The notes under the pieces: generated by a model
What the model was told of the DNA's origin: nothing
The model's database searches: none
Seen by the model: the letters and a program-made list of their open reading frames with translations, nothing else
Position numbers and translations under genes: made by a program
In this document: positions 9,645-17,213 of the stretch, piece after piece
Layout: every line of letters begins with the position of its first letter
Position numbering within the stretch: the stretch's first letter is position 1
Source: Paenibacillus oralis
GTDB lineage: Bacteria > Bacillota > Bacilli > Paenibacillales > Paenibacillaceae
Length of the DNA: 64,000 nucleotides
Direction: 5' to 3'
NCBI RefSeq assembly: GCF_003863965.1
Contig: NZ_RRCN01000001.1
Span: forward strand, 623,923-687,922

Positions 9645-10541
9645 TTACAGCGTTCTATGGAATTTGGCTTGATCTTCTTCCTTCAGTTGCTTGACCCATT
9701 CGCTGAACACTGTGGGCGCTTTGCGTTTCAAGCTCCCGTGCATTCTGCGGTTGTTGTAGAAGTCCATATACCAGTCAATAGCCGCATACGCGTCTTCCAT
9801 GGTCTCAAACGATTCTTTGGTGAGCAGGTCGCGTTCCATCGAGCTGTGGAACGACTCGATGTACGCATTCATGTTTGGTGTCTTTGGCGGGATTCGCTCG
9901 TGGAGTATCTCCCAGCTTTCACAAGTATCGCCAAACAGTACGCTCAGGAATTGAGGGCCGTTGTCCGTGCGGATCACGGGCATGGTCTCTCCGGGTTGCA
10001 ATCGACTCCTGATGGCCCGCCCCAAGGCCTGACAGATATGCGTCGCTTCGCAAACAGAGCCTCTGTAATAGGCGACGATGACGCGATCGAACACATCGAT
10101 GATGCTAAAGACGAAGAAGAAACGATCGCGGCCGGGAACATATCCGTACTTGATGTCCGCCTGCCATAATTGGTTTGGGCCGGTGACAAGACGGTTTCTA
10201 GCCAGTCTTCGTGGATGCTTGGACTTGGGCTTTCTCTGCTTTTGAAGAATGCCTAGCTCTTTACAGAGGCGGTAGGCCTTTGACTTTCCTAGAACCAGGT
10301 CGTATTTGTCGCGCAAACACTGAGCCAAAAGCTTGTAGCCGTAGATGTGCTCTTCGCCTTCGATGAGCTCCAGCAGCCACTCTTTGATCTGCTCGTCGCT
10401 GACTTTACGACCTTGTAGCGTCAAGGAGTACCCTGGACAAGGGCGGCCTCTTCCCGTGTTGTTAGAAGTCCCTGTGGACTGTTTCGTGCGTTTGAGGCGC
10501 TCGTAGTAGGTGGATTCTGCCAGACCTAATATACGCAACAC
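9645..10541 (-). CDS. IS3-family transposase OrfB (DDE integrase domain)
   Basis: Catalytic part of the transposase. The 298 residues counted from an in-frame GTG contain an HTH-like region (about 40-100) and an rve/DDE domain with D129 (WQADI), D193 (RTDNGPQF) and E229 (AYIES), giving the D(35)E spacing of the family. Probably made mainly as an OrfAB fusion, because the frame continues upstream to the slippery site in orfA in the -1 frame. All catalytic residues and the stop are intact, so the copy may be active. Confidence 0.92.
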   Translation of the reverse strand: MLRILGLAESTYYERLKRTKQSTGTSNNTGRGRPCPGYSLTLQGRKVSDEQIKEWLLELIEGEEHIYGYKLLAQCLRDKYDLVLGKSKAYRLCKELGILQKQRKPKSKHPRRLARNRLVTGPNQLWQADIKYGYVPGRDRFFFVFSIIDVFDRVIVAYYRGSVCEATHICQALGRAIRSRLQPGETMPVIRTDNGPQFLSVLFGDTCESWEILHERIPPKTPNMNAYIESFHSSMERDLLTKESFETMEDAYAAIDWYMDFYNNRRMHGSLKRKAPTVFSEWVKQLKEEDQAKFHRTL

Positions 10542-10579
10542 AAGAGTTGCGGTGTTCCCCTGCTTAATAAAGCGGTCGG

Positions 10580-10906
10580 CTATTTCAAATTTTTCAGATA
10601 AGCAGGGTTCTTCTTTTTTAGGAGTTCTCGCAGGATCTCGATTTCGAGTTCCTTTTCACCCAGCACCTTCATCGCTTTTTCATATTTCACTTCCACGTCC
10701 TGAAGCCGTTTCAGCTCTTGAAGCTGATGATCCGCCGGCGGTAGTTCGTGGATGTCCACTTCATCCCGATACGTTCGGATCCAGTTGCGAATCGTTTCCG
10801 GGTGGAGATTATACTTCCGGGCCAGCACCCCCACCTTGATCCCGGACATGGCTTCACGCACCACTTCGATACGCACTTCCTCGTATAGCTTGCTTGATCG
10901 TCGCAT
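10580..10906 (-). CDS. IS3-family transposase OrfA (HTH)
   Basis: DNA-binding part of the transposase, 108 residues: a helix-turn-helix (about residues 8-50, ARKYNLHPETIRNW) and a coiled-coil/leucine-zipper region (about 60-100) for multimerisation. GGGAGGAC precedes the ATG. Near the end, A AAA AAG (complement of 10613-10619) is the classic IS3 -1 frameshift heptamer. Slipping there joins the frame to orfB without a stop. Confidence 0.92.
   Translation of the reverse strand: MRRSSKLYEEVRIEVVREAMSGIKVGVLARKYNLHPETIRNWIRTYRDEVDIHELPPADHQLQELKRLQDVEVKYEKAMKVLGEKELEIEILRELLKKKNPAYLKNLK
10613..10619 (-). other. Programmed -1 frameshift heptamer in IS3 orfA
   Basis: On the minus strand the bases read A AAA AAG in the orfA frame, about 11 codons before the orfA stop. 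The -1 frame is open from here into orfB, giving residues KKEEPCLSEKFEIADRF across the junction. This is the standard way IS3 elements make the OrfAB transposase. Confidence 0.8.
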
Positions 10907-11142
10907 ACTGTTCGTCCTCCCTTAGAAATACAATAATATATTGTAGGGCAGGACTCCAATGCAATTAGGGGGCCGTGGGGAAAATGCAGTACAATCCCGG
11001 TCAAAAGCCACTTTTTTATCGAAAAGCCCCTAATCAGATGTATTTTTGCATTTCAAACGCACTTGAATGGTGTTTTAGAGAAAATGAAATGCACTTTTGC
11101 ATTTGATCCAGTCAAACAAGCTAATCGCATTGATTGTATATT

Positions 11143-11182
11143 TAAAAGCCCCATCCAAACGTTGTTGGATGAGGCTCTTTTT
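11143..11182 (-). terminator. Terminator of the hflX-GNAT unit
   Basis: GCC(C/T)CATCCAA / TTGGATG(A/G)GGC stem just past the GNAT stop, with A/T runs on both sides; on the minus strand it is followed by TTTTAAA. Confidence 0.75.
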
Positions 11183-11200
11183 GCTTCCCGCTACGCCAAA

Positions 11201-11671
11201 CTAGCGAAGCATCCCTTTATAAATCCCCGGCTCCGAGCCTTCGATCACGACCGCGCCCGCCGCTTTGGCGTAAAAGTCCTTGGGGCCCGCCCCGCCGATC
11301 GCCGCATAACCGTATCCGTCGAGACGCATTAAATCGAGGGTATGCATCAGCAGCATTTTGCCGATGCCTCTCCCGCGTTCCTGTTCATCCACCCCGGTAG
11401 GGCCGAAAAACCCCTTGGCCGTCGTGTCGTAACAAGCAAAACCGAGCAGTTTGCCGTTATCGATGGCGATGATGCAGGTGATCGGCGCCCGGGCAAAAGC
11501 CACTTCGCACTCGCTGACCCAAAACGGGCTGAAATGCTCGCCGACCCACTTGGTGACGACGTGTTTTTCCGGGGCAATCGCCCGCCGGATCGTCACGCCC
11601 GTGCGCGCTTCATATTGCTCCACCGGTTCAAAAGGCGGCAGGTCGTACAACTTGACCAGCATATCCGACAT
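11201..11671 (-). CDS. GNAT-family N-acetyltransferase
   Basis: Cytoplasmic acetyl-CoA-dependent acyltransferase of 156 residues. The acetyl-CoA pyrophosphate loop is visible as ERGRGIGKMLL (about residues 114-124) after the beta-bulge segment GFFGPTGV. GGAGAC precedes the ATG. It starts 48 bases after the hflX stop with no terminator between, so it is probably co-transcribed with hflX. Substrate unknown; the family acylates amines of small molecules, antibiotics or proteins. Confidence 0.85.
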   Translation of the reverse strand: MSDMLVKLYDLPPFEPVEQYEARTGVTIRRAIAPEKHVVTKWVGEHFSPFWVSECEVAFARAPITCIIAIDNGKLLGFACYDTTAKGFFGPTGVDEQERGRGIGKMLLMHTLDLMRLDGYGYAAIGGAGPKDFYAKAAGAVVIEGSEPGIYKGMLR

Positions 11672-11719
11672 CGCTTAAGTCTCCTTTGGAAAGTTCGTGA
11701 TTTGAGGGCTATTATTAAG

Positions 11720-12997
11720 TTATTTCAACGCCTCGATCACGTATTCCTTGTATTTTCCGTAATCGCTAAGCTTGCATTCCAGGGACAGCTTTGTGCCCTC
11801 CGGCTCATAGCTTGTTTCCAGGACGTTGGCGTGCTCGTTAAAATAAGACACCAAAGCCCCCTGATCGTAAGGAATTATCATTTGGCACTGCACATAGTCC
11901 TTGAAAATCCGGCTGCGGATCTCGGAGACCAGCTCCTGGATGCCGATCCGGGGTTTTGCGGCCATATATACGATATCTCCGCGAACCTCCGGAATGGCTT
12001 GATCGGTCAAGTCGGATTTGTTATAGGCATAAATCGTCGGAATGTCCGTAATGCCGATCTCCTTCAGCGTCCGGTTGGTGATGTCGATCAGCCGCTCGTA
12101 TTCCGGGTTGGAATAATCGACGACATGGATGAGCAGGTCGGCTTCGGCCACCTCCTCCAGCGTCGAGCGGAACGCTTTGATCAGATGATGCGGCAGCTTG
12201 CTGACAAACCCGACCGTATCGGTCAGTAAAAATGCTTTGTTATCCTGAAGCGGAATGCTGCGGACCGACGTTTCCAGCGTGGCGAACAGCATATCCTTCT
12301 CCAGCACGAGCTTTTCCTGGGACGGGTTGTACAGCTCCATCAACGCGTTCATGATCGTCGATTTGCCCGCATTGGTGTAGCCGACCAGCGAGACGACGGG
12401 CAGCTCGTTTTTTTTGCGCTGCTTGCGCTGCGTCTGCCGATGCGCCACGAGCAGCTCCAGTTCCTTGCTGAGCGCCGTAATTTTCTCCTCGATCCGCCGG
12501 CGGTCAAGCTCCAGGCGCGTCTCCCCGGCGCCGCGGTTTTTCGTGCCGACGCCGCCGCTCTGGCGGCCCAGCGACTCCCGCAGCCCAACGAGGCGCGGCA
12601 GCATGTATTTGAGCTGGGCGACCTCCACCTGCAGCTGCGCTTCCCGCGTTTTGGCCCGCTGCGCAAAAATATCGAGGATCAGCACGGTCCGGTCGATCAC
12701 CTTGCAATCCAGATCCGCCTCCAGATTGCGGATTTGCGAAGGGGACAGCTCATCGTTAAAGATGACGAGATTGCCTTCGTGCGCTTCAAGCAGCGCCCTG
12801 ACCTCGGTTAATTTTCCCGTTCCGATATAATGCGAGGTATTGATTTTGAGCAGATTTTGCGCAAGCGTCCCTACGACTTCAATGTCGCAGGCTTCCGCCA
12901 AATTCGCCAACTCCTCCATGGAGTATTCGAAATCTTCCTGATGATTTAAGTTCACGCCAACCAAAATGGCTTTTTGTTCGAGTTTTTGTTGTTCCAT
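11720..12997 (-). CDS. hflX: Ribosome-associated GTPase HflX
   Basis: HflX binds the 50S subunit and splits stalled or hibernating 70S ribosomes under stress. The 425-residue protein has the N-terminal HflX domain (about 1-180, glycine-rich RESLGRQSGGVG region near its end), then a TRAFAC GTPase with G1 VGYTNAGKST, G3 DTVGFV and G4 NKSD, and a short C-terminal domain. The ATG at 12997 is chosen because GGGAGGAAG lies just upstream; the frame continues further up to a GTG at 13120 but that region is the leader. A hairpin plus U-tract ends only about 20 bases before the ATG, suggesting attenuation. Confidence 0.93.
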   Translation of the reverse strand: MEQQKLEQKAILVGVNLNHQEDFEYSMEELANLAEACDIEVVGTLAQNLLKINTSHYIGTGKLTEVRALLEAHEGNLVIFNDELSPSQIRNLEADLDCKVIDRTVLILDIFAQRAKTREAQLQVEVAQLKYMLPRLVGLRESLGRQSGGVGTKNRGAGETRLELDRRRIEEKITALSKELELLVAHRQTQRKQRKKNELPVVSLVGYTNAGKSTIMNALMELYNPSQEKLVLEKDMLFATLETSVRSIPLQDNKAFLLTDTVGFVSKLPHHLIKAFRSTLEEVAEADLLIHVVDYSNPEYERLIDITNRTLKEIGITDIPTIYAYNKSDLTDQAIPEVRGDIVYMAAKPRIGIQELVSEIRSRIFKDYVQCQMIIPYDQGALVSYFNEHANVLETSYEPEGTKLSLECKLSDYGKYKEYVIEALK

Positions 12998-13018
12998 ATA
13001 GTTGCTTCCTCCCTTGGG

Positions 13019-13051
13019 AAAAAAATAAACACAGGCGCCACACCTGTGTTT
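13019..13051 (-). terminator. Terminator-like hairpin in the hflX leader (candidate attenuator)
   Basis: Perfect nine-base arms AAACACAGG / CCTGTGTTT (13027-13051 on the plus strand), followed on the minus strand by A and seven U residues (13019-13025), then the hflX ribosome site. No minus-strand gene lies upstream to be terminated, so it most likely interrupts the hflX transcript itself. Confidence 0.6.
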
Positions 13052-13127
13052 ACAAGCAAACGGACCTATGGCAAAAAGCGCCCCGGCGGCAAAAAACGCC
13101 AGCCGAAAGCGGCAGGTCACAAGGCAT
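13050..13127 (-). CDS. Candidate 25-codon leader peptide upstream of hflX
   Basis: ATG at 13127 to TAA at 13050-13052; the stop overlaps the first arm of the terminator hairpin, the arrangement expected when a translating ribosome decides whether the hairpin forms. The peptide is Cys-rich (four Cys). The ribosome site is weak (AGGA lies about 16 bases upstream), which is the main reason for doubt. It starts about 25 bases after a predicted promoter start. Confidence 0.35.
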   Translation of the reverse strand: MPCDLPLSAGVFCRRGAFCHRSVCL

Positions 13128-13159
13128 ATTCTATTCTAAAGTTCCTGCAGGTTCCCTTT

Positions 13160-13168
13160 ATCATAGCA
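13160..13168 (-). promoter_or_regulatory. Extended -10 promoter for hflX leader
   Basis: TGC followed by TATGAT on the minus strand places the transcript start near 13153 and gives a leader of about 155 bases before hflX. No good -35 was seen. Confidence 0.4.
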
Positions 13169-13448
13169 CACCTATCCCGTTTGCCCCGCACAGGTGCGGA
13201 GCCTTTGGCACTATTCAATTAGCCGCGCAAAGTGGTAAAACGGAATTTAATGTACAACACGGGGAACCCTCCGTTCTTCTTAAGATGGTTCCAGTTTATC
13301 ACAATTCGTATTCGTTCACAATCGGTGCGAAAAGCATGGTAAGATGAAACAAATCTCCCCGTTTTGCGTAAATAAGGAAGAACATCGGCGAGATTCGGCA
13401 GGTTGATCTCATATAGCAGGACATAAGGAAACATAAGGAGGGCTTATC

Positions 13449-13919
13449 ATGAGCGGTTTTAATCCGCTGTTTGGCAGTGTTGGCTTTGGAGGGGGATTCG
13501 GGGGTGATTTTGGCGGCGGCTTTGGCGGCGGTTTTGATTTTATGTTTACGCTGGTCCCGATTTTTATAGGCATTATCTTCGTTATCGTGATTGTGGGGCT
13601 CATCAACAATGGCGTCAAGTACGTCCAAAACGCCCGCTCCCCCCGGGAAACCCGGTATGCCCGCATCGTGTCCAAACGGATGGACGTTCGGCATAGCTCA
13701 AGCCACCACGGCGATAATCATATGCACTCTTCCTCGTCCCGGACGTATTATTACATTACGCTGGAATTCGATAACGGCCAACGCGTGGAGTACCTTGATG
13801 TGAAAAACCTGTACGGCCTTGTGGCCGAAGGCGATGCCGGATACGCGGCCGTTCAGGGCGATTGGATCGTGGCGTTTGAACGCGACATGGCACAAAACCG
13901 GGGCGGTGGGACATTTTAA
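13449..13919 (+). CDS. DUF2500 membrane-anchored protein
   Basis: Protein of 156 residues: a Gly/Phe-rich N-terminus of irregular GFGGG/DFGGG repeats (about residues 8-30), one hydrophobic segment (about 33-55) and a soluble domain with YARIVSKR, YYYITLEF and GDWIVAFERD motifs typical of DUF2500. Function of the family is unknown. AAGGAGG precedes the ATG. A His/Ser-rich loop (about 78-95) lies between strands. Monocistronic. Confidence 0.8.
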   Translation: MSGFNPLFGSVGFGGGFGGDFGGGFGGGFDFMFTLVPIFIGIIFVIVIVGLINNGVKYVQNARSPRETRYARIVSKRMDVRHSSSHHGDNHMHSSSSRTYYYITLEFDNGQRVEYLDVKNLYGLVAEGDAGYAAVQGDWIVAFERDMAQNRGGGTF

Positions 13920-13984
13920 TGGAGCAGACCTTAATCCGATGGTGAAATCAACTGGATCATGTAAATATGAGGCCCGTCGCTCTA

Positions 13985-14176
13985 CCTCTCATTGGAAAAA
14001 CTCCAATAGATTAACTCACATCGGCCGCAATTTGGAGCTCTCATTGGAAATAATCCAATAGAATTCGCCCAAACCACCCGTTCTGCGCCCTGCCGAGCCT
14101 CATCTATTGGAAATATCCAATCAAACCGCTGTATCTTCCATGCAATTTCCAATTCTATTGGATATTATCCAATTAG
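13985..14176. repeat. Intergenic tetrad repeat, family B, copy 1
   Basis: Four palindromic units: ATTGGAAAAACTCCAATAGA at 13992, ATTGGAAATAATCCAATAGA at 14044, then inverted TCTATTGGAAATATCCAAT at 14104 and CTATTGGATATTATCCAAT at 14156. Spacings are about 52, 60 and 50 bp. The spacers also match those of copy 2 at 22.5 kb. Fills the gap between the DUF2500 and SDR genes. Confidence 0.85.
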
Positions 14177-14225
14177 AACGATGTATCAGGCCGCGGGAAC
14201 CTGGCGCCGGCGAATTAACTGAAAA

Positions 14226-14263
14226 GCGCGAGCCGCAGCAGGAAGGATCGCTGCTGCTCGCGC
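14226..14263 (-). terminator. Intrinsic terminator of SDR gene
   Basis: GCGCGAGC(A/C)GCAGC arms, followed by UUUUC on the minus strand, 30 bases after the SDR stop. Confidence 0.8.
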
Positions 14264-14292
14264 ATTTGCGTTAGCTCGGCACCCTCCCCGCC

Positions 14293-15195
14293 TCAATTGA
14301 CCGGCAGGCCCTGCCGCCGCGCGTAATTGCCCCAATGCGGCTGGCGGCCGTCGATGTCGGCGAATCCGTACTCGTCGGACAAGTCCCAACTGGTGAGCGC
14401 CTTACCGGCTTTGTCCGCAACCTGCGGGTCCGCGGCCAATGCGGCGACGGCCTGGCCCACAAAATACGGCGTTTCCGATTCCGCGTAATGCGGCTCCTTC
14501 TGAATAGCGTCACGCCAGTTGCTCTCGGCAACGCCGAAATAATCCAGCATTTGTTCGGACCGCAGAAAGCCGGGGGTAACCGCCAACGCCGTCACGTTAT
14601 AGGGCCGCATTTCCTCGGCCATGGCGGCGGCCAGGTGGATCGGCGATATTTTCGCCAGGCTGTAATACAGGTTGCCGCGATAGTTGTAGGTGGAGCCGTC
14701 GGTGACTTCGATGATCAGCCCCGCCTTCCGGTTCACCATCAGCGGAGCGCCATAGTAGCTGGTGATCATGTGCGTCTTGACCACCCGCTCCAGCATCAGC
14801 AGGCCGTCGGCCAGCGGTTGCTCCCAAAACGGCGTGTTCCAGTGGGTCAGGTTTTCTCCGCCCCATATGTCATTGACAAGGATATCGAGGCGGCCGTCCT
14901 GCTCCTCCTGCACCCGCGCAAACAAAGCCTGCACCTGTTCCTCCGAGGTATGGTCCGTGCGTACGGCAATGCCTTTCCCGCCGCGGGCCGTAACCATTTC
15001 GGCCGTCTCATCGATCGTCTCGCTGCGGCCGATATCCGACGCCTGTCCGCGAACGCTGCGTCCGCTGCAGTAAACGGTCGCACCGGCGGCGCCAAGCATG
15101 ACGGCGATCCCCCTTCCTGCTCCCCGGGTAGCCCCGGCGACGACCGCCACTTTCCCCTGCAACGGTTTTTCCCTTTGCATGTCCTTCAAGTCCAT
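14293..15195 (-). CDS. Short-chain dehydrogenase/reductase (DHRS1-like)
   Basis: Cytoplasmic NAD(P)-dependent oxidoreductase of 300 residues. Rossmann motif GATRGAGRG (about 21-29), NAG-loop variant LVNDIWGG, and catalytic YYSLAK (Tyr/Lys). Longer than classical 250-residue SDRs owing to a C-terminal extension, as in the DHRS1-like branch. GGGAGGATG precedes the ATG. It is divergent from the WYL regulator across a 122-base gap, which suggests that regulator controls it. Substrate unknown. Confidence 0.88.
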   Translation of the reverse strand: MDLKDMQREKPLQGKVAVVAGATRGAGRGIAVMLGAAGATVYCSGRSVRGQASDIGRSETIDETAEMVTARGGKGIAVRTDHTSEEQVQALFARVQEEQDGRLDILVNDIWGGENLTHWNTPFWEQPLADGLLMLERVVKTHMITSYYGAPLMVNRKAGLIIEVTDGSTYNYRGNLYYSLAKISPIHLAAAMAEEMRPYNVTALAVTPGFLRSEQMLDYFGVAESNWRDAIQKEPHYAESETPYFVGQAVAALAADPQVADKAGKALTSWDLSDEYGFADIDGRQPHWGNYARRQGLPVN

Positions 15196-15317
15196 CGTTT
15201 CAACATCCTCCCTGGCTATTTTTTGTTTATTCTATAGCAGTGTAACAGGGCATATACGACATCCGTTGTCTTATATACATGATAAAATAAATAAAAACGT
15301 TGCAAGGAGAGGATCGC

Positions 15318-16289
15318 TTGAGAGCGGATCGATTGCTGGCCATTTTGCTGCTGCTGCAAAATCGGGGAAAAATGAGCTCCCGCCACTTGGCGAAAGAGCT
15401 TGAGGTATCGGAGCGGACGATCGGGCGGGATCTGGAAGCGTTAAGTGCGGCCGGCATTCCGGTCTACGCGGAAAGAGGCGCTCAGGGCGGCTGGGCGCTG
15501 GCGGAAAGCTACCGGACGAACCTGACCGGGATGCGCCCGGAAGAAATCGTTTCGCTGCTGCTGACCAGCAGCCATAACGAGCTGCTCGGCGACTTGGGAA
15601 TCCAGGGGCATTTCCAAACGGCTTACCAAAAGCTGTTGGCCGCTTCCCCCGCCCGGATCCGGCAGGACGCCGAACTGATCCGCCAGCGCATCCATATCGA
15701 CGGCGCCGGCTGGCACGCTTCGGGCGAAGCCTTTCCCTGGCTGTCCGCCGTGCAGGAAGCCGTATGGGCGCAAAGGAAGCTGCGGATCCGCTACCGGAAA
15801 GACGATGAGGCCGTAGAGCGCACGCTGCTCCCTTTGGGCCTTATCGCCAAACGCAGCGTCTGGTACCTGGCGGCGGCGCAGGAGGACGGCGGCGGGATGC
15901 GGACGTACCGTATCTCCCGGCTGGAAGACGCGCAGCTCCTCGCTGAAACCTTCGAGCGGCCGGCCGGTTTTGATTTGGCGGAATATTGGGAACAGTCCAC
16001 CGCCGACTTCAAATCCCGGTTGCCCCGTTATCCGGCGCGGGTGAACGTCAAAGAACCCCGGCTGGACCGGCTGCGCAGGGAGCGTTATACCAAAGTGCTC
16101 CATGCGGAAAAACCGGACGAACAGGGGTTTGTCAAAGCGGATATCGAATTTCAGACGCTGGAATCGGCGTGCGAAATCGTGCTCGCCTGCGGCCCGGAGG
16201 TCAAGGTGCTGGAGCCGCCGGAGCTGCGCGAACGGGTGAGGCGCGAGGCCGAGGCAGTCTTTCGCCTGTACTCCGAAGCGGGCGATTGA
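15318..16289 (+). CDS. WYL-domain transcriptional regulator (YafY/DeoR-type)
   Basis: Helix-turn-helix regulator of 323 residues: N-terminal HTH_11 domain (about 1-60, LAKELEVSERTIGRDLEAL), then a WYL effector-binding domain (about 130-220, RIRYRKDD and WYLAA) and a WCX C-terminal extension. TTG at 15318 is chosen because AAGGAGAGG ends five bases before it; the TTG at 15300 lacks a site. Probably senses a nucleotide or small ligand and regulates the divergent SDR gene. Confidence 0.88.
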   Translation: MRADRLLAILLLLQNRGKMSSRHLAKELEVSERTIGRDLEALSAAGIPVYAERGAQGGWALAESYRTNLTGMRPEEIVSLLLTSSHNELLGDLGIQGHFQTAYQKLLAASPARIRQDAELIRQRIHIDGAGWHASGEAFPWLSAVQEAVWAQRKLRIRYRKDDEAVERTLLPLGLIAKRSVWYLAAAQEDGGGMRTYRISRLEDAQLLAETFERPAGFDLAEYWEQSTADFKSRLPRYPARVNVKEPRLDRLRRERYTKVLHAEKPDEQGFVKADIEFQTLESACEIVLACGPEVKVLEPPELRERVRREAEAVFRLYSEAGD

Positions 16290-16316
16290 CAGTCAGCGCG
16301 GGCCGCGGATACAAGT

Positions 16317-17195
16317 TCACCGCAAAAACGCCCGCGGCGACACGTACACGAACCGCTCTCCCCGGGCCATGACATGGCATTTTTGCTCCGGAAAACGCTC
16401 GTACAAATCGTCCACGAAGTGGCCCGGCTTCTCCGCGTTGACGGCAAACAGGTCATAATGCAGCGGGATGACGGTGTCGGCGCCGATGGCGGCCGCCAGC
16501 TCCGCGGCTTCCCGGTAGTCCATGTTGCCGACGATGCCGCGCTGCCCGCGGAAATAGTCGCGGCCGTTGATCGGCAGCAGGGCGACGTCCGGCCGGACCT
16601 CCCGCAGCCGCTCGATCAGTTCGGGGTACACCAGCGTGTCCCCGGCATGGTACAGCGTCACGCCGTTCAGTTCGATCACGTACCCGACGTAACGGGGTTT
16701 TCCTGCCTCATCCCGTTCCAACTGTTCGTGAGCGGCGGGAATGACCGTAAGGCGGAGCTTGGAGAACAACTCCAGCTGCCGCCGGTCATCGGCCTCCCAA
16801 ATTTGCGGGGCCGCAATCCCCATCTCCTGCAAAGCCGGCTTGCAGCAGGCCGGCGCCACGATCGGCGCCGCCGGGTTCTGCCGGTGAAAATAGGGCAGCG
16901 TACCCACATCCATATGATCACCATGCTCATGCGTGATCAGGCATAAATCCGCCCCCAGAATATCTCCCGGCTCGATCGGGGCGGGAAAAACCCGTCGCCA
17001 GTCTCCGGAATCGAGGTCGCCCGAGACATAAGGGTCCACATAAATCGTAATTCCGTCTCCTTTAATAATTACGCTCTCCTGCCCCAGAAACCACAGCGCG
17101 AGCGTTCCGTAAGGAACCTCGGTGCGGATGACTTCGTTGATCAGGGCGGCGCCTTTGCGGGTCATGCCGGCGCCTTTTCGGATTGAATCAGTCAT
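16317..17195 (-). CDS. Metallo-beta-lactamase-fold hydrolase (UlaG-like)
   Basis: Zinc- or manganese-dependent hydrolase of 292 residues. The metal motif THEHGDHMD (about 88-96), a later YHAGDT and an HYDLF near the end provide the metal ligands of the MBL fold. The overall pattern resembles UlaG-type lactonases, so a sugar lactone or phosphate ester substrate fits the operon. GAGGAGAG precedes the ATG; only 18 bases separate it from the GH2 gene upstream, so it is the last gene of that operon. Confidence 0.82.
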   Translation of the reverse strand: MTDSIRKGAGMTRKGAALINEVIRTEVPYGTLALWFLGQESVIIKGDGITIYVDPYVSGDLDSGDWRRVFPAPIEPGDILGADLCLITHEHGDHMDVGTLPYFHRQNPAAPIVAPACCKPALQEMGIAAPQIWEADDRRQLELFSKLRLTVIPAAHEQLERDEAGKPRYVGYVIELNGVTLYHAGDTLVYPELIERLREVRPDVALLPINGRDYFRGQRGIVGNMDYREAAELAAAIGADTVIPLHYDLFAVNAEKPGHFVDDLYERFPEQKCHVMARGERFVYVSPRAFLR

Positions 17196-17213
17196 GTTGC
17201 TCTCCTCTGGCTA

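Larger units (their letters stand above)
9575..10974 (-). mobile_element. Complete IS3-family insertion sequence, about 1.4 kb
   Basis: Bounded by imperfect inverted repeats: left GGCCCCCTAATT then GGAGTCC (9575-9595), right GGACTCC then AATTAGGGGGCC (10951-10974), differing by a three-base gap. It contains overlapping orfA and orfB with a frameshift signal. No clear target duplication is visible beside the repeats, so the ends could be misplaced by a few bases or the duplication eroded. It sits inside a family A intergenic repeat. Confidence 0.85.
9502..11107. repeat. Intergenic tetrad repeat, family A, copy 2, split by IS3 element
   Basis: First forward unit intact at 9502-9534 (AAATGCAAAAGTGCATGCGG again). 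The second forward unit starts at 9553 and is cut after about 9571. After the IS the remainder resumes at about 10981 (AATGCAG ... CCGGTCAAAAG), followed by inverted units ending TTTTTGCATTTC (11054) and CTTTTGCATTTGATC (11107). Aligning with copy 1 at 2.5 kb shows the element was whole before insertion. Confidence 0.8.

Noticed and set aside
11720..13120. HflX starting at the GTG at 13120 (466 residues)
   Set aside because: No ribosome site there; the extra 41 residues cover the hairpin and ribosome site, and HflX proteins begin near the ATG at 12997.
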